A stretch of DNA of 25,384 bases, taken from the NCBI GenBank assembly GCA_015501585.1, contig JADNRY010000808.1, forward strand, positions 1-25,384, written 5' to 3'. The translations under genes were made by a program, and so were the position numbers. The notes beneath the pieces are model-generated. The model was given only the letters and a program-made list of their open reading frames with translations, was not told where the DNA came from and searched no databases. Shown here in pieces: positions 1 to 8,317 of this stretch. Source of the DNA: Rhodocollybia butyracea (taxonomy: Eukaryota > Basidiomycota > Agaricomycetes > Agaricales > Omphalotaceae). How positions within the stretch are numbered: position 1 is the stretch's first letter; each line of letters begins with the position of its first letter.

Positions 1-118
1 ATTTCATTCGACGGTGGCTGCACGCAGATGTTTCTCCAGCGCTAGACTGTTCTTGTTTTAAGGCATAGATGTTGTTAAATTGGCTGATTTATGTATGACT
101 CTAAAATCGGACGCTGAG
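1..118. other. Host flank left of the retrotransposon
   Basis: 118 bp with no recognisable feature. Its junction with A1 is ..GACGCTGAG|TCCGAG... Confidence 0.5.
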
Positions 119-269
119 TCCGAGATAAGTGCTAGAGGCGCTTATTGGAGGATAAGATAGGCAGACGTGAGAATCGGCATCTTATCACATCGTTAAGCGC
201 CTTACGCTAAACTCAACCCGATTCTCAACGTCGCCAACATCTTCCGAAATACTCTACTTCTAAAAAGCT
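119..269 (+). repeat. Split direct repeat A1 (left terminus)
   Basis: 151 bp, identical base for base to 5849-5999. Identity starts at the TC before CGAGATAAGT and ends at TAAAAAGCT; the flanking bases differ, so the limits are exact. It forms the left end of the retrotransposon, just upstream of the gag-like start at 282. Confidence 0.97.
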
Positions 270-281
270 TTTTTCCTCGAG

Positions 282-1783
282 ATGACGGACAACTCTGCAC
301 CACCCAGGCTTCTCAAACGTTTCCAACCTCACGATTCTTCTTTCGACGGTCGACTCGCACTAAACGGACGCATATATCCCCGGAAGTAAACAACGCGTTG
401 AAAAAACTTCCGCTGAAGACGATCCTAAAAAAGAACGTGGAAATCGGCGCTCGTAATGACAGCCGCAGGGAAAAGTATCTGGAGAGAGAGATGGCACGCG
501 CTAGACATGCGCAGGCAGTGACAGAAACCATTCCAGGTGCCGCGCCTCCGAGACGGCCAGTAGAGGCGGACATGGAAATCTCGGATGTGGAATCTACCAT
601 ATCTCTCGAGGATGAAGTCTTCGATGGTCTCAGGAAGGACCCCACAATCTTTACAGAACTCATGCCTATCTTGGGCTCCCATGCTATTGTGGAGATGAGG
701 AAGGCTAATGAAGAAGACGAGAAAGAGAGGTTAAGCATCGGTAGTACCTCTGGTGGAGCTACTGACCGCCAAAGCCAAGTTTCTGTTTTTGCAGGGCCAG
801 AACCTCCTGTCCAACTTGTCACACGTAGTGCAGCTCAGCCCATACGCATCATCTTCCCAGACGCGTTCTTCGAAAACGGCACGCCACAGTTATGTTTTTC
901 CCCTCGCCTTCTTTTACCCACCAACCGCCGAGAAAATCATCAGCAAAATCCATCTCTACAAACAGTACAGAGTTCCAGGCATGACAACGAAAACATACGT
1001 TATTGACATCGACGATATTGTGAAGAAGTTGAAGGACGAGAAGGATATTGGACCTCTAAAGGATGAGGACCTCCTTTATAACCAGTGGTTCGAGGCCACT
1101 AACCAGTATTTCGCTTTCGAGCTCCAGCGATATGGCAATGATCCCGAAAGCCCTCGTCCGAAGTTTTTCAAGTATCACTTTGGTTTTTTTCAGGAACCAA
1201 CGTGATTCCGAGAAGTATTTCAACCTTTGGCTTCCAAAAGAAATCAAGATGCGAGCTAGCCACTATGCTCATAACGAGAGCTTTCCTGCATCTTATTATG
1301 ACAACCAGTGGTCCCTGGTCGAATCAGAGGCTTCAGCTTACCGGATTCTCGCTGAGTCGAAACAGCCTTCCTCCTCTTACTCTCACTCTGGTGGGAAGAA
1401 TTCATACAACTCTGTGTTGTATTCAGCTTCGGCTTCAACCTCCACTCTTGCTCCTAACATGGATGCCAAGTCCTTTCCAGATCGCACTCGGCTCGTCCTT
1501 CCGGAACCGAGGTGCATCGGATGTGGTAGGAAGGGACACGTTTTTGCAGGAGAAAGACTCAGGCGTACATGGTGCTTTCCCCTTCTGTGATTGGGACCGC
1601 GGTACAGGCATTATCCGAGCGAAGAATGGAGTTAACAGAGGTAAACGAATCTGCGTTGGATTCAACGCGATCGTCACTTGCAAGTTCGGTGATGGATGTG
1701 CCTTTGCCCACATCTGCTCGTTATGCGGAGGCTCCCACTCCGCTCGCGAGCGTCACTCCTCTTGTTCCTGCAGAACCGACTAA
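282..1783 (+). pseudogene. Gag-like ORF1 of the retrotransposon, broken by frameshifts
   Basis: First coding region of the element, starting at ATG 282, 13 bp after repeat A1. The frame moves 3 (282-389), 2 (about 376-890), 3 (about 880-1190), 1 (about 1190-1545), then 2 (to the stop at 1783). At least four indels are therefore needed; two lie at a TA run near 374 and a T7 run at 1184-1190. Early residues are basic and charged (KKLPLKTILKK). The C-terminal part carries a CxxCxxxxH knuckle (CIGCGRKGH, about 1512), a CCCH-like finger (C-x8-C-x5-C-x3-H, about 1651-1710) and then a CxxCxxxHx7C motif. This combination is typical of the nucleic-acid-binding Gag of fungal DIRS/Ngaro elements. Assignment rests on the zinc motifs and position; the N-terminal part is not recognised. 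Confidence 0.7.
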
Positions 1784-2365
1784 TCCTTTTGAAGACAATT
1801 TTTTCGCTGGACCCTCTTAATTTTCATGACTTCGAAGATGTTATCCTACCCAGACAGCCAGCTTCCGACGCTTCTCCGTTAGAGAGAGAAATTTTTTATC
1901 GCATCACTACTCCTTATGACGCCACTGCCTTTGAAGCCGACTTACAGCAGTATAATCTTTCGGATCGTTTTCCCCTGCTCGTTCGCTATCTCTCTCAAGG
2001 TTTTCCGCTAGGCTATATGCCACATATTGAACATACAACAGTCATTCCAAATCACGCTTCGGTCAAAAAACATTCAGGCATAATCATGGATTTTCTTGCA
2101 GAAGAGGAGAAAGCACTACGCGTATCGGGTCCTTTCTCACAGGTCACTCTGGAACGTATTCTCGGCGGTCCCTTTATTTCAGTACCGCTTATAGTGGCAG
2201 AAGCGGACCAGGGACCGGGCAAACCAGCAAAATATCGTATATGCAGTAACGCATCCAAAGGGGGTTTCAACCAGGATGGTATCTGGGTGAATAGCATCAA
2301 TTCAAATGTCGAGAAGGAGAAGTTCCCGACAACTTTTTGACACTGCATCTAAAGTCGCTCATTGG

Positions 2366-2712
2366 GTGAGTTTTTTCCCTTGTAAAACTTTTAACTTGTT
2401 TCTTCATTCGGAATACCATTCCGATGTTTCGCTAGTCATGGCATACCCACAGTTCATTCATAATCATAATTTATTCATGGATTACCGCTACCGAAGCAAC
2501 GTACCATGTTAATTCATCCACTTATTATCCATGATTATAATTTATTCCATGGATTACCGCTACTGAAGCAACGTACCATGTTCATTCATCCACTTATTAC
2601 TATTCATGGATGCACCCTATTGGGCATCATATCATGATTCATTTATGTGTCTTTGCTTTATTAGACTGAAATCCTTATCCGTCGAATCCATTCATTTATT
2701 CTTATCTCCAAG
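2366..2712 (+). other. Spliceosomal intron inside the reverse transcriptase gene
   Basis: 347 bp with donor GTGAGT directly after a TGG codon and acceptor CCAAG, phase 0. Removal joins ...ASKVAHW to VAVAPPLTQ..., matching the uninterrupted order in DIRS-type RTs just before the first catalytic Asp. It contains stops in all frames and a tandem duplication (2466-2599). It is much longer than the 45-65-nt introns elsewhere in the window. Confidence 0.7.
2466..2599 (+). repeat. Two tandem copies of a ~62-bp unit (period 71 bp) within the RT intron
   Basis: Copy 1 is 2466-2527 and copy 2 is 2537-2599. Both read from ATAATTTATTC(C)ATGG through the end CTTATTA, differing at three or four positions. 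Shorter ATTCAT/TTATTCATGG echoes continue on both sides. The duplication probably explains the unusual intron length. Confidence 0.9.
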
Positions 2713-3906
2713 GTTGCTGTTGCTCCTCCATTAACACAAGCCTGTACGATGGACATCAAAAAATTCCACCGCACCATTCCCATCGACCCACGACACAAAC
2801 CCTTTCTGGTTTCGCAAGATCCACATGGCGAGTTCTGGCTCAACCACGTCCCTGGTTTCGGTTACTCGCCTGCCAGCAGCAATGCAGGTATGGTCTCAGC
2901 GGCTGCTAGGGAGATCTGGAGGGCCAAGAGGGTATTTCCAATTGCCAAGGTAGAGGACGATTTAGCGGTATTCCGGATGCCGAATAGGAACTTCGGCTAC
3001 AACTATTCACGGGAAGATGCTCTGCAACGTATCGCACACTTAGGTATCCCTTGGCATCCTCCTGAGAAGAAAGGGGACCCATTCTTCGTATTTGCTTTCA
3101 CGTTCATTGGTTTATACTGGGATTTATCGACAAGGAGAGTCAGTCTTCCTGAAGATAAACGACTAAAATATATACACCGCATTTCGACTTTCTTGGACCT
3201 ATACCAACACGAAAAAGCTCCTTTGACCGCGGCAGAGTCTATCCACGGCACAGTATGTTACATCACGTTCGTTTACAGAGAGGGTAGTTCCCACCTTCCA
3301 GCGATTTCAAATTTCCTCAGTGGTTTCAGGAACCGTGAAATATCTTCGGGCAAATATCTCACTAATGGGATCATCAGCGAGCTCAAGTGGTGGTTGAACA
3401 TGCTGAAGACCCCCAACTACTTTCGACAGCTTAGCCCTCGAGGTCCCCTGTCGAATTTTGGGATATTTGCAGATGCCTCCACAGACTGGGGTATCGGGAT
3501 CTGGATCCGCGGTCACTGGTCAGCCTTCAAATTGAAGCCTAACTGGAAAATCGAGGGCCGCGACATCTGCTGGCTCGAAACTATTGCCATCGAAATTATT
3601 GCCTTATATCTTGAAGCGGGAGGTTTCAAAAATTTATTCCTGCTCATTCGTTCCGATAATAATGGCACCATTGGTGCCCTTGGGAAAGGACGTAGTCCCA
3701 ATAGATGGGTTAACACTGCAGTTCGCCGCATCTTTGCTACTTTTGCTTCACTGGCGATTGAGCCTTTGCTCGTTTATATTGAGTCGGAGAAGAATCCGGC
3801 AGACCCACTCTCGCGCGGGATATTGGGTAGGCCAGAGTTCAAGCTGGTTACGTCTATAATGCTCCCAGATGAGCTTCAAGATATTCTGGTTCATGTATAG
3901 GTACGA

Positions 3907-5522
3907 ATGGGAATCCGTTTATCTAGATATTTATTCATTTATTCTTCATTCAGTACAGCCACATCTTCTGCGCTAGGATGTCCTAGTGCGAGGAGGGATT
4001 CACCGCGCGTCTCCCTTCCTCAAACGCATTCATTATATGACTCGCCTTTCGATTTCTATCCCGCTCATCCACCATCAGGACCACAGATCAATGCGGTTCC
4101 CACTCAATCTTTATATGATTCACCAGCTTCTCCTCCTGTAGTTCCTCATTGCATACCATCATCACAGCTTCCAAATCAATCTTACTCGCTCTATGACTCG
4201 TTATTATATAGTATTCCCGAGGATCCTCCTCCTAGCTCGAGTAAACCACCCAAGATACATCGACACCTCCCGAACACTCCCGACACTCCACAAAAAATAT
4301 CCGCTCACATCTCGCAAACCAAAGCAAGGCGACTCAATCACACCAAATCCGCTTCGTCCCAATGTTCAGGCCAAACACCGTATTCACGCCTGGACTACTC
4401 CATACGCTATAGCCAAACGCTCTGAGGCCGCTACCACCCTACCACTTGAAGTGCTTGACCTCGGGGACAAGGCTATAAGTGAAGCACTTGCAGATAGCTC
4501 AAAATCATCTTATGCCGCTGGCCTTCTTCGTTTCACACAATTTTGCGATAAACTGATGATACCTGAGGATCTTCGAATGCCTGCAGGCGAAGATTTAATA
4601 GCCGGTTTCATTGGATATCATTTAGGAGAGGTGGTCAATGTCAAAGGATGGTTGTCTGGCCTTCGTGCATGGCATGACCTCCATGGAGCTCCCTGGCCCT
4701 CGGAGTCGAGGAAAATCCGTTTCGCCCGAGCTGGCGCCCGCAAAGCTGGATCCCACCGCCGTCGCCCAGTTAGGAACCCTATCACACTCAAGCATATGGC
4801 AGCACTCTTTTTCGCGCTTGATTTTAACATTCCCTTTCATTGCTCCATATGGGCCGTTGCTTGTAATGCTTTCTGGGGTTGCCGAAGACTCGGTATGTAT
4901 TGATTCTACTTAATGATTTATTTAATCTTATCTTCGTTCAGGAGAGCTCACTGTTCCCTCCCTCATGGGTTTCGAAACTCGGTACCATGTCACACGAAAC
5001 ACTCATATTGTATTCACGCTCAACCCTGATAATTCGCCTCGCGCGGTTAGTTTCCACATCCCCTGGACGAAGACAACTAAAGAACTCGGTGCCTCGGTTA
5101 CTGGCACAGCCCAAGTCGGAGAACTCATTGCGCTTTGCCCTTTCCGCGCAATGAAGAGACACCTTGCCGCCAACAACACGGTTCCCCAGGATTTCTCATT
5201 ATTTGGCTTCTTGGATGCTAACGGCGCTCCCCAGCATATGACAAAGACAACCTTCCTCAAATTCTGTGATGCGATATGGAAAGGTGCTGGTCTTATGAAT
5301 GTACATGGACATTCTTTCCGCATCGGTGGCGCGGTGGAGTTACTCATTGCTGGTGTATCTCCCGAGGTTGTTGCTGCTATTGGTGGATGGACTTCATTAG
5401 CATTCTTGATCTACTGGAGACGTTTCGAGGAAATCCTCCCAACCCACATTTTGAAGGCTTACGACTCGAACCAGATTTCTCGCCTTAAATCAACTTTAGA
5501 TGATTTCAGAAAAAACCCATAA
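3907..5522 (+). pseudogene. Tyrosine recombinase of the retrotransposon (one frameshift, one intron)
   Basis: Third coding region: the integrase-like recombinase that inserts the circular DNA. Frame 1 from ATG 3907 encodes a Pro/Ser-rich leader with three SLYDS motifs. The recombinase itself is in frame 2 from about 4250-4330 (PNPLRPNVQAKHR...), so a frameshift is inferred in between. A 49-bp intron (4893-4941, GTATGT...TTCAG) interrupts it just after CRRLG and before ELTVPSLMG, splicing in phase 1 to restore FWGCRRLGEL. The active-site set is complete: Arg in CRRLGE, HSFR (H-x-x-R, about 5310), Trp in IGGWTSL (about 5387) and the Tyr of IYWRRF (about 5412). The stop is TAA 5520-5522. The catalytic part looks intact; only the leader junction is broken. 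Confidence 0.85.
4893..4941 (+). other. 49-bp intron in the tyrosine recombinase gene
   Basis: Donor GTATGT follows CTCG and acceptor TTCAG precedes GAGAGCTC. Splicing completes a Gly codon and yields CRRLGELT, the first-Arg motif of the recombinase; frame 2 upstream continues exactly into frame 3 downstream. Length and signals match host introns. Confidence 0.85.
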
Positions 5523-5745
5523 AATTTCAGATTCGGTTATTGATGCATGTATTTCAGGTATAATTATTGAAGACTTTGAGTAATTAGTAAAATTCCGTTA
5601 CTACTTTTATCACAGCGCGAAAAGGGAAATAAACCAGCATTTCGTTGAATTAATTACGCCTTCGCTCTTTTTGGGTTTGTTTTCCCGCCCGTTCCATTCT
5701 TTTGGAGCTCTGGCTCTGTTTGGGACGGAACGTCCACGGGCGGGA

Positions 5746-5848
5746 GCGCGGGGCCGAGCCCCAGCCAAACCCCTCCAGCTCTTATTGGTCATAACACTTC
5801 GCATAATTTACCTTCACTTATCACCTATGATTTAGGCAACTAGCTTAT
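5746..5848 (+). repeat. Split direct repeat B1 (internal)
   Basis: 103 bp, identical to 6145-6247. It ends exactly where A2 begins (..TTAT|TCCGAG..), so the internal B1-A2 junction has the same sequence as the joined outer ends of the element. That is what a circular intermediate requires. Confidence 0.97.
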
Positions 5849-5999
5849 TCCGAGATAAGTGCTAGAGGCGCTTATTGGAGGATAAGATAGGCAGACGTGA
5901 GAATCGGCATCTTATCACATCGTTAAGCGCCTTACGCTAAACTCAACCCGATTCTCAACGTCGCCAACATCTTCCGAAATACTCTACTTCTAAAAAGCT
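5849..5999 (+). repeat. Split direct repeat A2 (internal)
   Basis: 151 bp, an exact copy of A1 (119-269), abutting B1 with no spacer. Followed by a 145-bp unique stretch (6000-6144) before B2. Confidence 0.97.
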
Positions 6000-6144
6000 C
6001 CCACCCACCCACACCTTAAAACCTTCCATTTACTGAAAATTCTGACATTTATAACTATTTGTTTATATCAAGTATCAGTACTAGCGTCTTTCACTACTAG
6101 GAGACGTTCCGGATCGGCCCTCTTTTCGCGTTGGATACCCACCC

Positions 6145-6247
6145 GCGCGGGGCCGAGCCCCAGCCAAACCCCTCCAGCTCTTATTGGTCATAACACTTCG
6201 CATAATTTACCTTCACTTATCACCTATGATTTAGGCAACTAGCTTAT
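6145..6247 (+). repeat. Split direct repeat B2 (right terminus)
   Basis: 103 bp, an exact copy of B1 and the right end of the element. Host sequence resumes at CTGCATGATAG (6248). No direct duplication of the left flank (..GACGCTGAG, ending 118) is seen, as expected for tyrosine-recombinase integration. Confidence 0.96.
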
Positions 6248-7264
6248 CTGCATGATAGTCACCAGGCTACTATTTGTGGTCCTGCCGGCAAATTGGTCAT
6301 ACCGAGGCCTCGCGTGCACCTGCGGTGCACGCGAAAGGCCCGAGGCCTATGACTCAAGACGGAAGCAAACCCGCCGAGGCCACAGGCCTCAGGCTGGGCC
6401 AATAACTTAGTACCTATGCTAATAAGTAGAGCTAGACCATCCTGTTTTTACATATTTGCATGACTTGATATTGTTGCTCACATTTGTGACATTGTATATT
6501 AAGTTTCCTTGCTTTTTTTGGCCCATGCCGTCAAATACCGTAGCTGTATTTCTTCTAGTCCATCCTAATATCCCTTCTCTGTTTCTTAATCTCTGATATT
6601 TTCTGGCTATTACATATCCGCTTACTCTAATAGGCTTATTTCAAGGTGTATAATATTTTATTGACCAAAGAATTGGTGAAGAATCGTAAATTCGGCAAGT
6701 TGGGCGCTTATGCTACATTTTTGGCGGCCGGCTACGCCGGCATGAACTGAAATGATAAGTGCACTAATAAATGAGGTTTCTAAGTCGTACAAAGGCCTGG
6801 GAAACATATCAAGGTCCACCGTATATGAATACTTCTCTATGATAATGCCTTGCAGCAGTCAAAAGATGGCTCCTGTGTGAGTTGGATGGGCAACAAGCTT
6901 TTACATGGCGGGATTTCCTAAGTCACGGGGTGGCCTGAGCCAGAATCGGTCTTAATCGGTCAATTCGGTTTTGATCGGTCCAATTGGTCAGACCAATTTG
7001 GTCTCGGTTTGGCGGGGCAGCCGTCCTGCCAGTGAAAGTGTAGGTTTTGTCGGCCCGGATCAGACGGAAACAAAAAGCGGACAAGGCTGCACCTCGAAAA
7101 TTCATTCCAGTTCAGATACTGGATATATACCAAAATATAGAAATAGTAATAATGATTTATTTATTTAAATAAACGAGTACTTGAGTGCCCATTAAATATT
7201 ACGAATACTGAACACTTCCGATGTCCTACCACAGTAGAACGCCAGAATCCGAGTATCGGGCTGT
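6248..7264. other. Non-coding spacer between the retrotransposon and the first host gene
   Basis: About 1 kb, AT-rich with no convincing gene on either strand. It holds a GC-rich nested hairpin at 6305-6348, a GCCGGC-TAC-GCCGGC motif near 6727, and a CGGTC/GGTCAGACC-rich patch at 6945-7016. These look like relics of older repeats. Its left border is the retrotransposon end. Confidence 0.6.
6305..6348. repeat. GC-rich nested inverted repeat (hairpin)
   Basis: The inner arms CGCGTGCACC (6311-6320) and GGTGCACGCG (6324-6333) are perfect 10-bp complements around a 3-nt loop. Outer arms AGGCCTCG (6305-6312) and CGAGGCCT (6341-6348) are also complementary. Function unknown; it could be part of an old repeat. 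Confidence 0.75.
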
Positions 7265-7854
7265 TCATTCCAAAGCCTCAGGGAGCGAGGATAACAACCC
7301 CCGCATAAAAAGAACACCGACGCCAATCTGTAAGAGCCGCGCATACATGGGAATTCCAGGGTTGGGCCCTCCGTACGCCCCATAAGACTGCATGCGAGAG
7401 AAGTTTGAATCAGGTGGAATGTACCCCCATAATGGTCTCTCTGATAATTAGCAGCGAAGGAGCCTACATATATGATAGAACATTAGAAATTTGTATCCAA
7501 GGTCACCGAAGAAGTGAAAAGCCAATCACCTTTCCTGATGCCCGTATCATTCCCAAATCCGAGTATCCACAATGGGATTGAAAGAATGGTCCTACAGATT
7601 CTGAACGGCATCCAAATAATCACTTTACAGAGCCTGAATGGCCAAGTTAAGATTGTCGGATTATAGATGAGGAATAAACAGCCAGCACTATGAATGAACG
7701 GGTGATTTTTAGCTAGGAGGACGCGTTAGTGGCAACGCTTTTTGACAATCGAGGACAGAGACTTACCAAGTTGATCATTGAAGTCGAGGAATCCCTCCAG
7801 GACCTCTGCATCGGATGGGCCGTTGAGTGTAGAGTCGTCGAGGACAGCAGACAT
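7265..7854 (-). CDS. Small uncharacterised membrane-associated protein (three exons, one frameshift)
   Basis: ATG at 7854 opens exon 1 (7854-7767, MSAVLDDSTLNGPSDAEVLEG...). Introns are GTAAGT...CTAG (7766-7713) and GTGATT...GTAG (7529-7464); exon 2 is 7712-7530 and exon 3 is 7463-7265, with stop TGA. Exon 2 is strongly hydrophobic and aromatic (about 60 residues), suggesting one or two membrane or amphipathic helices. Exon 3 begins GSFAANYQRDHYGG and should continue YIPPDSNFSRMQSYGA, but that is in a shifted frame. The exons total 470 nt, one short of a multiple of three, and the G5 run (C5 at 7424-7428 on plus) is the likely site of a missing base. A full frame gives about 156 residues. The HYGGYxP...SRxQSYGA pattern resembles a hypothetical basidiomycete family I recall only loosely; function unknown. 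Confidence 0.6.
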
Positions 7855-8317
7855 CGAGATATTGGCGGGGAAAAGAGGGACTAAACTCCTTCGAAGGCAC
7901 GTGTTGACTAAAATAAAGTTCTACCCATGGTTGAATGAGTGTAGTAGTTCCGCCATAAAGACGCTAATGCGGCTGGTGGCATAAGGTACGAAGGTACGAA
8001 GGAAAACAAACTGCCTCCGAGTTTCAGAGTCCTCGTAAAGTGCATGCTATGTTACATATGATTATGATTATTTATCTCGACCGACTCTGTTATTGGTTGG
8101 AGTTGAACCTTCCTTCCATCCATCTCGAGCCTAGGGGCCAAGTCCATCCTCCACGGGGTGCGTGTATAGGTATATACATTACGAGATCGAGGATAGTAAA
8201 CTCGGAAGACAATCATGCCAGAAAGAACGGGCTTGATGCTACAACTCCGATGCATCTTCCACACTTCAGTGAGATTTTCCGGCCGCTATACCGTACCTTG
8301 TTATGCAAGATATTATT
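7855..8317. other. Spacer between two minus-strand genes
   Basis: 463 bp between the stop of the DUF6534 gene and the start codon of the small membrane-protein gene; it should contain the promoter of the latter. A short tandem GTACGAAG duplication sits at about 7987-8002. No gene was recognised. Confidence 0.5.

Larger units (their letters stand above)
1786..3900 (+). pseudogene. Reverse transcriptase-RNase H of the retrotransposon (one frameshift, one intron)
   Basis: Second coding region: copies element RNA into DNA and degrades the RNA strand. The N-terminal part (about 1820-2337, frame 1) has the DIRS-type RT opening (GPFSQVTLERILGGPF, then KYRICSNASKG). Frame 1 stops at 2338-2340 in a T5 run. 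The expected continuation DTASKVAHW is in frame 2, so one extra T is inferred. A GTGAGT...AAG intron (2366-2712) follows, and frame 1 resumes at VAVAPPLTQACTMDIKKFHR. The RT catalytic core is visible: the Asp of MDIKKF (2752) and the DD pair of VEDDL (about 2950). RNase H residues follow: GIFADAS, LETIAIE, SDNNG and NPADPLSRG (3465-3815). The stop is TAG at 3898. The start is uncertain, because the end of Gag overlaps the linker around 1750-1820. Confidence 0.85.
119..6247 (+). mobile_element. Ngaro/Pat-type tyrosine-recombinase retrotransposon with split direct repeats
   Basis: A complete 6129-bp element of the DIRS order. The sequence shows a left repeat A1 (119-269), then gag-like, reverse transcriptase/RNase H and tyrosine recombinase coding regions on the plus strand, then B1 (5746-5848) directly abutting A2 (5849-5999), a 145-bp unique stretch, and B2 (6145-6247). 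A1=A2 and B1=B2 without a mismatch. This A1-genes-B1A2-B2 layout is the known hallmark of Pat and Ngaro elements, which integrate a circular intermediate through a tyrosine recombinase and make no target-site duplication; none is visible here. No DAM-type methyltransferase is seen, which favours Ngaro over Pat/DIRS1. The repeats indicate recent transposition, yet the reading frames carry several frameshifts. Confidence 0.93.

Noticed and set aside
5610..5804. Minus-strand 64-codon ORF over the B1 repeat
   Set aside because: It spans the terminal repeat of the retrotransposon and has no family resemblance; the repeat structure explains the sequence.
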